Positions 43,898 to 52,166 of a DNA stretch of 64,000 nucleotides are shown piece after piece. Numbering within the stretch: the stretch's first letter is position 1; each line of letters begins with the position of its first letter. Source of the stretch: DASWYT01 sp965246875 (GTDB lineage Bacteria; Pseudomonadota; Alphaproteobacteria; Micavibrionales; SZUA-601); NCBI GenBank assembly GCA_965246875.1, contig CBDFFU010000006.1:186001-250000 (forward strand), given 5' to 3'. Position numbers and translations under genes: made by a program. Under the pieces are notes generated by a model, which made no database searches, had not been told where the DNA came from, and saw only the letters and a list, made by a program, of their open reading frames with translations.

Positions 43898-45268
43898 TTA
43901 CAAATAATCTTCAATAGGCAGAAGCCCGTAAAGCGAGCTTTTCAACATCCGCAATGTGTCCGCTTCAGGCTCAGATAGATAGATTTGCGGTTGACCCTTA
44001 TCTTCGGTTACCCATTCAATATCGGAAATCAAGCCTGCACCCGGTTTTAACCGGTAAGCACTTTCGGAGTCTGCAAATTCATTCAATAATCGTGCGATCT
44101 GTTCGCCAATGGCTCTGTTGTGAATAATGAGCGCAATTTCAGTGTTCTGATAAATGGAACGCGGATCAAAGTTAAATGATCCAATCATTAAATATTCTCT
44201 GTCAATGAGATAAGTTTTCGTGTGGATGACAGCTTCGGCTGGTGTTTCTGTCGGAGAACGGCTAGGCACTTCATGGCCATCTTTGGCTTTCATCTCATAG
44301 AGCGACACACCAGCATTGATTAGTGTTTCGCGATATGGTTTGTAACCTGAATGCGCAACGATCATATCGGTTGAGCTTAATGAGTTGGTGATCACCTTTG
44401 TCTGTACGCCACGCGCTTCAAGGCTTTGTAAAAGTTTGACACCTTGATCTTGTGGCACGAAATAAGGCGACGTCATGATAAACTCTGTCTTTGCGCCCGA
44501 CAGTAACTGCAATAACCGGGCAAACGGCTGACTGTTTCCCGCTTCGGCCGGTTTATTAATTTTTTCTGGGTCATCCGCTGCAATTTCTGCTTCGCCCCAA
44601 ACTAATTGCCGAGGCCAACTTGGCGTCACATGATACCCTAAAATATTTTTTGCAAACGGTTTTGTAGCAAAACTTGCTTTTTGGCTCACCAATCGTTTCT
44701 CTAACTTTTCTTTTTCAGTTGGCGCACGATTAGTTTTTCTTAACATGGAAATGGGGTAAGTGTTACGCCCATTCCAATAAGCGTCAAAACTTTTGGAGAC
44801 GTCTGCAACTACTGGACCCGCCGCGATAATATCGAGGTCACGAAAATCGAGTGCCGGATTGATATCAAAATATTCATCACCCAAATTGCGCCCACCGATA
44901 ATGGCAACTTGGTTGTCAACCACCATAGCTTTATTATGCATGCGCCGTGTAGCATGGCCAATATCGGTTGTGTTTCGTACAAGCCAGGCAGCCACGCCGA
45001 GTTCCGGCGTTGCTACAGGATTAAAAACACGAATGTCAACATTCTTGAACGTGTCAAACACAGCTAAAGCATTTCCAGCATCATCCTGACTGACACCATC
45101 AACTAAAAATCTCACGCGAACTCCACGTGCAGCTGCCTCTTTCGCGGCAGCCAGAAACAGGTTCGACGTCAAGTCGTCATTGACAGTATAGTACTGGAAG
45201 TCAATGCTTCTGGTCGCTGCATGCAACAGGGCCAAACGTTCTTTCATAGATTCTTGCGCAGTCTCCAT
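43898..45268 (-). CDS. Phospholipase D / cardiolipin synthase-like protein
   Basis: A 456-residue protein with two HKD motifs, MHNKAMVVDNQVAIIGGRNLGDEY and, near the C-terminus, AVIHTKTYLIDREYLMIGSFNFDPRS, the pair required for phosphatidyl transfer. It resembles the periplasmic or lipoprotein PLD family. ATG 45268 has no ribosome site. The frame stays open upstream but has no start codon; another frame there encodes MRVFLVFSWFIIFSHMG, a plausible signal peptide. A frameshift in the run between them may have separated signal and enzyme, or the protein may be cytoplasmic here. Substrate specificity is uncertain. Confidence 0.85.
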   Translation of the reverse strand: METAQESMKERLALLHAATRSIDFQYYTVNDDLTSNLFLAAAKEAAARGVRVRFLVDGVSQDDAGNALAVFDTFKNVDIRVFNPVATPELGVAAWLVRNTTDIGHATRRMHNKAMVVDNQVAIIGGRNLGDEYFDINPALDFRDLDIIAAGPVVADVSKSFDAYWNGRNTYPISMLRKTNRAPTEKEKLEKRLVSQKASFATKPFAKNILGYHVTPSWPRQLVWGEAEIAADDPEKINKPAEAGNSQPFARLLQLLSGAKTEFIMTSPYFVPQDQGVKLLQSLEARGVQTKVITNSLSSTDMIVAHSGYKPYRETLINAGVSLYEMKAKDGHEVPSRSPTETPAEAVIHTKTYLIDREYLMIGSFNFDPRSIYQNTEIALIIHNRAIGEQIARLLNEFADSESAYRLKPGAGLISDIEWVTEDKGQPQIYLSEPEADTLRMLKSSLYGLLPIEDYL

Positions 45269-45477
45269 GATGTGAAAGCCTGACTGATCTGGATGATGTT
45301 GCGCTTCGGGTTGTATAACGGATTTTAGCTTTGTCGGCGTGCTTTGGGGAAAAGCAAAAGAAGGTTCCCCATATGCGAAAAAATTATAAACCAGCTGAAA
45401 ACAAGAAAAACACGCATAGACACTTTGATTACCCTAATTCAAGTATACAGCATACTGAGCAAAATATGATGTATTAG

Positions 45478-45624
45478 GTTTATACCGTCACTGTCAAAAA
45501 TGATGGTCTCTTTGATTATGACGGGAAAATATATTCCAGCTTATCACAGGTTGCATTTGCAATCACTGGTACACGGTGGAATGGCTGGGCGTTCTTTGGC
45601 TTGAAAAATAAGGTGAAGAAATGA
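45478..45624 (+). pseudogene. DUF2924 protein fragment
   Basis: The frame reads VYTVTVKNDGLFDYDGK, then YSSLSQVAFAITGTRWNG and FFGLK, which matches the C-terminal part of DUF2924 proteins that stand just upstream of large serine recombinases in alphaproteobacteria. A stop codon directly precedes it and no start is available, so it is a remnant. Its TGA overlaps the ATG of the recombinase fragment, as in intact modules. Confidence 0.7.
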
Positions 45625-45848
45625 AACTCTTAATCAAACGCTGCGCAATTTATACCCGTAAATCAACCGAAGAAGGATTAGAGCAAGAATTCAATACACT
45701 GCATGCGCAGCGAGAAGCATGTGTTGCTTATATTACAAGTCAAAAGTCGGAAGGTTGGTCTTTAGTAAAAACACAATATGACGATGGTGGATTTAGTGGT
45801 GGAACTATGAATCGACCTGCTTTAAACCAGCTTATCCTGTCTTTGTAA
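45621..45848 (+). pseudogene. Large serine recombinase, N-terminal fragment
   Basis: Seventy-five residues that match the catalytic start of large serine recombinases: [18 protein letters not shown] with the nucleophile Ser, [11 protein letters not shown], and [19 protein letters not shown]. An intact member has about 450-550 residues. The frame ends abruptly where the opposite-strand integrase begins, so the gene is truncated at the junction near 45840. It cannot recombine on its own, since most of the catalytic domain and the whole DNA-binding region are missing. Confidence 0.85.
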
Positions 45849-46512
45849 TAGGTATTAACAGCGTCTTTGAATCAAAATCTAAATGTTCCTTTTTGACAGA
45901 TAATATCTCTCCACGTCTCATTCCAGTCTCTATAGCAAAATCAATAACAAGTCTTAGATATGGATTAGCTTGTGTAGAGATGGCATTCATGATTTGACCG
46001 TACTCATCTGTCTTTAATCGTCTTTGTCGCTCATTCTTCACTTTAGGCTGCGTAAAATCTTCGAGAGGGTTCTTCTTAATATTAATACCCCATTCTTTTT
46101 CAGCGATTTTCAAAGCATGCTTAATGACATTGATTTCACGGTTGAAGGTCGATGGTTTCACCTGCTTCAATCTTTGTTCTTTGTATTCGACAAAGTCAGC
46201 ATGCGTAACTTCATTAACGAGCTTCTGTGCCAGTTTCAGTCGATTAAACTGGTTAATGATATAAAGCTCAGATGGACCGGATAACTTGTTTACAGTGATC
46301 TTATCTCGATATAGCTCCAGCAAGTCTTTCAGCGTCTTACCATGATTGTATTTAACGGGTGAGGGAATGTCTCCCAGATCAATCTGACTTTCGATCTGGC
46401 GTGCCCATAAATCAGCATTTTTGCGTAAATGAAAACTCTTTGTAATTAACGCATGACCTTTGCGTCTGACTTGCACCTGCCATTTATCACCACGTTTGCG
46501 AATAGTCGCCAT
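45832..46512 (-). pseudogene. Tyrosine integrase, truncated before the catalytic C-terminus
   Basis: The N-terminal 226 residues of a phage-type tyrosine recombinase (ATG at 46512). MATIRKRGDKWQVQVRRKGH is the arm-binding start; SAM-like core-binding region and the beginning of the catalytic domain follow, with the first catalytic Arg in ETGMRRGEILSV. It breaks off in LLIPITKTG, before the His-x-x-Arg and Tyr residues. The 3' end coincides with the end of the serine recombinase fragment, so two unrelated integration genes were fused tail to tail. Inactive. Confidence 0.85.
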
Positions 46513-46926
46513 TGTACATTCCAAGTCTAGTGTGACAGGAGTGTGACAAAGTGATGAATTGTGATGTTTAGAAGAGAAAATCTTTGAAAATAATCTATAT
46601 ATTTCAAAACTTTAAATGGTGGTGGGGACAGTCTATCGCGAACCTCTCTAAGGCACAATTCCCTGTTTTTCAGGGAAAATACAGGGAATTTCGACGACAA
46701 AAAGCATCGTTTTGCGCAAAATTCTTATTCATGTCATTGAAATTGGCAGAATTTTTCCTAAGTCTTATTTATAAAAAAACAGGGAATCTTTTAAAAATAT
46801 TAGGGAGCAGAATGCTTATAAACAGGCAATCTTTGTCTGCAGCGGAAGATTGCGGTGGAAGCTAGATGACAGCACCTTTTGATCGAAACGCCTCACCCAT
46901 CCGAAGCAGTCAAAGTTCACTTTCAA
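46513..46926 (+). other. Intergenic scar beside the integrase fragment
   Basis: No gene supported. Repeats of the kind ATTCCCTGT, CAGGGAA and ACAGGGAAT occur between 46660 and 46795, including a perfect 9-base inverted pair. A plus-strand open frame of 93 codons (46584-46865) runs through it, but its residues (FQGKYREF style) are the well-known by-product of such repeats and not a protein. Confidence 0.5.
46800..46835 (+). repeat. Degenerate direct repeat, left copy
   Basis: About 27 of 35 positions agree with 62339-62373 in the same orientation, sharing the core AAACAGGCAAT-TTTG. It lies beside the integrase fragment; the other copy lies behind a truncated gene. Confidence 0.5.
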
Positions 46927-48354
46927 TTATGGAACATCCGCTATTTTAGCAATTTCAAGCTTATCAAACTTCATGGTAGCAGCGTTGTAGTTCCCGATAG
47001 CCTTGAATACATACATGTTTGACAAGATGTTCTTGACGCGTGCTTCAGCTGTCTTTTCTTCACGGCTGTTGAGGAGAAACAGGTTGCTCGTGCCATTGGC
47101 GAGCAATTGGCGTTCGGCACTTTGCATTTTTTCGGCAAGGCCCACTTCCTGATTGCTTAAGGCTAGGTTCTCTCTGTTTAGCCTAAGATCGGCTGCCAAA
47201 TTATGTAGCTCCGCGCGGATCGTGTCGGTTGTGAGGCGCTGCTCGTTTTCAAGCTGTTGCAACTGGGCTTTGGCTGCAGACGTTTGGCCTTGTCCCAGAT
47301 TGCGCTGCAATGGCAACGAGAATTTGATGATGCCAATGGTTTCGGTACCGTCCAGGCGGCGCAAACCGTCACCCTGATCACGCGCCACTTCGACACCTAA
47401 ATCGACTTTAGGCAGCAGGCTGTTCTCGCCCAGGCGGACGCGGTTGCGCTGCTGTTGCATATTGACCTGAATGGCCTTCAGTTCTGGACGGGTTTCGATG
47501 ACCTTGGCGATATCCGCTTCTACAGACTGCTCAGTCGATACAGCCGCCGTTGGAAACTTGCCAGGCAGATTCTGGGCATCAGGCACGACCGGCTCTCCTG
47601 CATCATCGCGCCAGAACAGGGATAGATCGTTCGAACGTTTGATGAAATCACGGCGCGCTTCGTTCAGCATGGCTTTGCGCTTGACTAGATTTTGCTCATT
47701 TTCTGTCGCTATAATCTGCGGCGCATCACCCGCCTTGATACGTGATAGCAGATTGCGCTGGCGTTCCTGGGCCAAGGCCAGGAGATCCTCATACACTTTC
47801 AAGATGCGGCCAGCCGCGAGCCATTCCGCATAAATGCTCTGCGCTTTCATCTGAGTCGCCAGCCTTGTCAGTAGCACATCGATATCTACTAAATTTTGTT
47901 CAAAGCCCGCATCCTGCAACTTGAAACGCCGGTCATCGATATCGCGGTTGCGCAACAACGAAAAGATAACACCCACACTGATCTCGCCGCCATTCTTGGT
48001 GCGCAATTCATCGTTATAAATTGGAAAATCGCCCTGTCCGTTACGATACCCGGTATAAACCTCGCCGCTAAATGGAGCAAAAGGCTTAACCAGCCGTCCG
48101 GCCGCATAATCGCCATCATAATAGCCACTGCCACGCAGCTTGGCATCGCCGTCTAGCCTGAGGTCGAACGCACCCCGCGCTTCCTGAGATTTAGCGGCGG
48201 CTGCGTCCTGTTTGGCAATGGCAGCTTTGACCTTTGGATAATGGGCGCTCGATGAAATCAGTACGTCTTTCAGACGCAGTTCCGTGGCCTGTACTGACTC
48301 CGCGCAAAGCATGGCAAGGCAAGCAATCAAGAAAATAGCAACTTTATTTCTCAT
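46927..48354 (-). CDS. TolC-family outer-membrane efflux protein
   Basis: A 475-residue protein with a signal peptide (KVAIFLIACLAMLCAESVQA) and the coiled-coil pattern of TolC/OEP proteins: KQDAAAAKSQEARGAFDLRL, TRLATQMKAQSIYAEWLAAGR, and repeated Gln/Ala/Leu/Arg helices. It forms the outer-membrane channel for the HlyD and ABC proteins encoded just upstream; it overlaps hlyD by 11 bp. About 475 residues is normal. Substrate unknown. The operon order lysR-ABC-hlyD-tolC is unusual for type I secretion, in which the substrate gene is often adjacent; none is visible. Confidence 0.88.
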   Translation of the reverse strand: MRNKVAIFLIACLAMLCAESVQATELRLKDVLISSSAHYPKVKAAIAKQDAAAAKSQEARGAFDLRLDGDAKLRGSGYYDGDYAAGRLVKPFAPFSGEVYTGYRNGQGDFPIYNDELRTKNGGEISVGVIFSLLRNRDIDDRRFKLQDAGFEQNLVDIDVLLTRLATQMKAQSIYAEWLAAGRILKVYEDLLALAQERQRNLLSRIKAGDAPQIIATENEQNLVKRKAMLNEARRDFIKRSNDLSLFWRDDAGEPVVPDAQNLPGKFPTAAVSTEQSVEADIAKVIETRPELKAIQVNMQQQRNRVRLGENSLLPKVDLGVEVARDQGDGLRRLDGTETIGIIKFSLPLQRNLGQGQTSAAKAQLQQLENEQRLTTDTIRAELHNLAADLRLNRENLALSNQEVGLAEKMQSAERQLLANGTSNLFLLNSREEKTAEARVKNILSNMYVFKAIGNYNAATMKFDKLEIAKIADVP

Positions 48355-49411
48355 CGCGCTTATCCACTGTGTAATCCTGCAAGGACATATAATTGTTTTC
48401 AGTGCCTTTGGGTGGGAGTGGCGGGAAGCTGTTCAACTGCCGCCACCATTCATAGCCGACATTGACTGTGTTCAGCAAAACCCAGCCACGGGCCCGGGCG
48501 CCGAAACGCAAGAAATTTTCGTTTGGCCATTTCTCAGCCGGATCTTGCACGATCAAAACGCGAAACTTGCCATTTGCAGAGATGGATGGATCGCTGGTTT
48601 TGACAATGCCGCCAAAGCTACCGACACTGATTGATGGCCAGCCACTAAACTGCACTGCGGGCCAGCCTTCAAACTGTAACCTTACTTTGGCTCCAGGTTT
48701 AATGAGAGGGGCATCCAGACCCTTAATGTAAAGTTCGACGGCCGGAACCGTTCCCGATGGAATAAAGTTTGCAACAACATCGCCTTCCTTGATAAAAGTC
48801 GCTGCATCGCCGCTGCGCATCTGCACGATGGTGCCATCAGCAGGTGCTTTCACCAGCTGGGTATCTTGTCGGGAACGATTGGTCTGGACTTTAGCCAATT
48901 CGGCAGCGGCAGCCGCCTGCTTGGACAAGTATTCATTGTAGTTGATCTTGGCCTTTTCTAAATCGTGGCGTGATGCCAGTCCCTGCTTAAACATCGCTTC
49001 ACGGCGGGTATAATCCAGCTTTGCCGTTTCAGCTGCTGCGCGGGCAACATCAGCTTTCTGACGGCTAGCATCCAATTCCAGTTCCAGCCGCTCGACATAG
49101 TTTGGATCATTGTCGACAATCTCTAATAGCAGATCATCTTTTTTAACAACGCTGCCTTCATGCACATGCCACTCCTTGATCCGGCCTTTGACCGGTGCAG
49201 AAATGTTCTGTGGCCTGTCACTGGGATGAAACGTTGTGACCACACCATCACCGGAAGCCGTTTGCACCCAGGGCGTAAGCAACAGGAACGCTGTCAGGAA
49301 GGCAAAAGCAAACATCAGCATCCAAGCCAAGACACGCAATGGGCGCGGGATATTGATATTATTTAAGCTCGTAAATGCACTGGTATAATTGGATTTGAAA
49401 ATATCGCTCAT
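48344..49411 (-). CDS. HlyD-family periplasmic adaptor protein
   Basis: A 355-residue membrane fusion protein. One N-terminal helix (RVLAWMLMFAFAFLTAFLLL) precedes the lipoyl-like domain (APVKGRIKEWHVHEGSVVKKDDLLLEI), then a long coiled-coil hairpin (about residues 105-185), beta-barrel (TQLVKAPADGTIVQMRSGD), and a C-terminal sequence LLNTVNVGYEWWRQLNSFPP that I recall from a distinct subgroup. It links the ABC protein to the TolC channel. Overlaps both neighbours. Regulated with them and with lysR as one transcript. Confidence 0.88.
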   Translation of the reverse strand: MSDIFKSNYTSAFTSLNNINIPRPLRVLAWMLMFAFAFLTAFLLLTPWVQTASGDGVVTTFHPSDRPQNISAPVKGRIKEWHVHEGSVVKKDDLLLEIVDNDPNYVERLELELDASRQKADVARAAAETAKLDYTRREAMFKQGLASRHDLEKAKINYNEYLSKQAAAAAELAKVQTNRSRQDTQLVKAPADGTIVQMRSGDAATFIKEGDVVANFIPSGTVPAVELYIKGLDAPLIKPGAKVRLQFEGWPAVQFSGWPSISVGSFGGIVKTSDPSISANGKFRVLIVQDPAEKWPNENFLRFGARARGWVLLNTVNVGYEWWRQLNSFPPLPPKGTENNYMSLQDYTVDKRDEK

Positions 49412-51132
49412 GAATTTTGCTCCGCCATCTGTGCATCTTCATGTAGTTTAAGCAAAGGTGCGTTTGCAAAACTATGAGTCATCACCTTGTCCATGATGAG
49501 ATAATGGTCAAAGAAGTTCCATTCCTTGCGGTTGGTGAAACATATCAACATTGTGTCGTGTTGCTGACAAAGCGACTGCATGATGCGCTTGCGTATTTGG
49601 AACGGCACAGCATCGAAAATCTCGGTGACTATCAGTACAGATGGCTTTGCCGCCAGCACAGCGGCTAGTTTTAGACGAATGACTTCATCATATAATAAGG
49701 GATAGCCCGATGGTACAATGTGCGTATTTAATCTCTGCGGCAATGCATTGATGACGGCATTTAGCTCAACCATCTGCAAGACAGAAACAATATTGGCCTG
49801 TGTCACGTTTGGCGCGTAGAGATCGAAGAACCGTTTGATACTGCCTTCAACGACCGATACGCTGTCAACGGACAGAATATGGTTACGCAACTGATGCAAA
49901 TCATAGTCATTCAGATCTTGCTCACCGATCAGAACACGGCCTTGTGACGGTATGCGGTGACCTTTGATCAAATCCAAAAAGAGCTTAGAACCGGCAGCTT
50001 CGCTACTTTTGGCAAGCACTTTGCTGTTTCCAGCCAGCATACAATCAAACGAAAACTGATGGCCGCGATAAGGCAAAATGACGTTCTCAAAATTCACGTC
50101 AGGAGAAGTGGTTATATCGAATGAAATAATGCCCGAATTGGTTTCCAGCGGCAGCTGGAAGAAGTAATTCAGTTTGTGCAGATTGGCACAAAGATCGTAA
50201 TAGATGCGCGAGTAATAGCCAAGTTTGGACGTGCTGTAGAATATTGCTGACATGATAAGTTCCGCGCCCACCAATTGCCCCAAGCTTAGCTGGTTGCGTG
50301 CAACCAGCACGCCGCCAAGACCCAGCAATCCGGCACTTGCCACGCAATACAAAGCCAGAAACGCAATGTTTTGACCAAAAGTAGTTCTAAAATACGACTT
50401 TTTACGAGAGAGATAATTTGCAGTCTGATTATCGGTTTCTTGCAGTGCGTAAGTGATAGCACGCTCAGATTTGAATGTTGGATTAACACGAGCAATTTCC
50501 TCGAGCCACTGTACAAGAGCATATTTGCTGTCTGATAGGGCGATAGCCTGTTTAATAGCTCGTTTCGACCACATGTGCCAGATCAGGAATAAAGATCCGG
50601 CAAACAGCATATTATAAACAAACAGAAACGGGTGATAAAAGGAAACAACAATCAAACCAATAATAGCTTGAAGTGCGATAAAAAAGCCTTCTGTCAGCAA
50701 GGCGGGCACATTCTTTTGCACATGCATGATCTCGAAGAAACGATTAACCAATTCAGCGCGGTTAATGCCGTCCATATGAGGCTGATCAGTATGTGTTAGG
50801 TGGAGCGCAGCTTCCGAAGCAATTCTCGCTAAAAAACGACGCTGAAATAGCTCCATCGCATAATCTCGACAGGCGATTAAAGTAGCTGAAATCAACAAAA
50901 CAACGAATAGTAGAACCGCCAGTAAAATAATAAACGGGGTGAGTGTTGTATTAACGACCGTGTTCAGCAAGGCCTGAACAGCAATGGGCACGGCCAATGT
51001 CAAAATACCAATACCAATGCCATAGATTGCTGTAAGGATGAAAAACGTGCGGTCTGGCGTAAGAAGACTACGTGTAATATCGTCTCTGCCAACAGCACTC
51101 GGATAGACGGATGAATTAATCATGATCAACAT
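49408..51132 (-). CDS. ABC transporter with a degenerate nucleotide-binding domain
   Basis: A 574-residue protein with type I secretion layout: six membrane helices in residues about 30-300 and an NBD-like part from about 345. The NBD keeps the fold order but not the motifs: where GxSGSGKST should be there is KSSEAAGSKLF, where LSGGQRQR should be there is PLLYDEVIRLKLAAVLA, and Walker B reads VLIVTEIFDA. So ATP hydrolysis is doubtful. No peptidase domain is present. Its start overlaps lysR by 17 bp. The degeneracy runs through every motif, so it looks like conserved loss of function rather than recent decay. Confidence 0.85.
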   Translation of the reverse strand: MLIMINSSVYPSAVGRDDITRSLLTPDRTFFILTAIYGIGIGILTLAVPIAVQALLNTVVNTTLTPFIILLAVLLFVVLLISATLIACRDYAMELFQRRFLARIASEAALHLTHTDQPHMDGINRAELVNRFFEIMHVQKNVPALLTEGFFIALQAIIGLIVVSFYHPFLFVYNMLFAGSLFLIWHMWSKRAIKQAIALSDSKYALVQWLEEIARVNPTFKSERAITYALQETDNQTANYLSRKKSYFRTTFGQNIAFLALYCVASAGLLGLGGVLVARNQLSLGQLVGAELIMSAIFYSTSKLGYYSRIYYDLCANLHKLNYFFQLPLETNSGIISFDITTSPDVNFENVILPYRGHQFSFDCMLAGNSKVLAKSSEAAGSKLFLDLIKGHRIPSQGRVLIGEQDLNDYDLHQLRNHILSVDSVSVVEGSIKRFFDLYAPNVTQANIVSVLQMVELNAVINALPQRLNTHIVPSGYPLLYDEVIRLKLAAVLAAKPSVLIVTEIFDAVPFQIRKRIMQSLCQQHDTMLICFTNRKEWNFFDHYLIMDKVMTHSFANAPLLKLHEDAQMAEQNS

Positions 51133-51976
51133 GCTCTAGACTATGAATGATATGATCTGCCAACATCAATGCGGCAGGCGAAAGATTTTCACGTTTTAAC
51201 AATGCAATCTCAGCATCAACTAGACTTGGAAGTTTCATTTCGGTTTTTACTGTATGCAATCCATCCGGAACCATATTTGATGGCAGCACCGTAATACCTA
51301 AACCCGCTTTTACGGCTGCAATTGTACCTGCCAAGCTTGGGCTCGTATAGGAAATGCGCCAAGTCCTTTTGGCTCGGTCGAGCGCTGCAAGGGCTCTTGC
51401 ACGATAAATACACGGCTGTGGAGATAAAACCAAAGCTAAAGGTTTTTCAGGTTGGTACTGGTCGGCCGCCACCCATATGAGAGGCTCGCGCCAGACTTTT
51501 GTTCCCCCTTTGACGCGTTGAGGATCACGTTTAATCAGCGCTAGATCATATTTACCTTGGGCAAAATCCTCAACAAGATTGAGCGTAAGGTCGCATTTAA
51601 CATTAAGCTGCACGCGCGGATGATGCAGTTTGAACGTTGCTAAAACATGCGGCAAATAATGTGTCGCGAAATCTTCCGGCGTGCCAAGCCGGATTTCACC
51701 CTCTACATCTGGCTCCTTAATACGACTGAACGCCTCCCATTGCAGCTGAATAATTCTTTTGGCATAGCCAAAGAAAATCTCGCCTTGTTCCGTCAGTACA
51801 ACTTTACGGCTCGTCCGGTCGAAAAGCTCACAGCCTAGACCTTCTTCCAATTTCTTAATTTGCAGGCTTAAAGCAGATTGCGTTCGTCCAACACTATTTG
51901 CAGCATGCGTAAAGTTGCCGCTTTCCGCGATAGCGATAAAGCTTTTCAGCAAAAACGTGTCGACATTAAAAGGCAT
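51116..51976 (-). CDS. LysR-family transcriptional regulator
   Basis: A 286-residue regulator. N-terminal winged helix-turn-helix: FLLKSFIAIAESGNFTHAAN, RTQSALSLQIKKLEEGLGCELFDRTSRKVVLTEQG. The rest is the periplasmic-binding-like effector domain. It is divergent from dabB, with a 190-bp intergenic region, and is the first gene of the overlapping operon with the ABC protein. It may control both units, perhaps sensing a carbon-related metabolite as CbbR or CcmR proteins do; this is inference. Ends with the usual effector-domain strands. Confidence 0.92.
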   Translation of the reverse strand: MPFNVDTFLLKSFIAIAESGNFTHAANSVGRTQSALSLQIKKLEEGLGCELFDRTSRKVVLTEQGEIFFGYAKRIIQLQWEAFSRIKEPDVEGEIRLGTPEDFATHYLPHVLATFKLHHPRVQLNVKCDLTLNLVEDFAQGKYDLALIKRDPQRVKGGTKVWREPLIWVAADQYQPEKPLALVLSPQPCIYRARALAALDRAKRTWRISYTSPSLAGTIAAVKAGLGITVLPSNMVPDGLHTVKTEMKLPSLVDAEIALLKRENLSPAALMLADHIIHSLEHVDHD

Positions 51977-52061
51977 AATTTACTATGAGAAAAGCTTATA
52001 ATTGAAATTATATTGATTACTTAGATACATGAATAGGCTTGCTTTGAGAAGCCAAAATAGC

Positions 52062-52096
52062 AATACCTACTATTAATAATATTAATAGTAGGTATT
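52062..52096 (+). promoter_or_regulatory. 35-bp palindrome between lysR and dabB
   Basis: Perfect 16-base arms, AATACCTACTATTAAT and its complement, around a 3-base centre AAT. It lies 71 bp before the dabB start codon and 86 bp before the lysR start codon. A second shorter dyad, TTCCT-TATAT-AGGAA, is at 52110-52124. The long one is a good candidate binding site for the LysR protein. Confidence 0.65.
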
Positions 52097-52166
52097 AATT
52101 TAATTCATTTTCCTTATATAGGAAACTTTTGTAACTTGCAGTTATTCACTTATGTAGGGGATAACA

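Noticed and set aside
46584..46865. A 93-codon plus-strand frame beside the integrase scar
   Set aside because: It is produced by short CAGGGAA-type repeats, has no ribosome site and no protein-like pattern.
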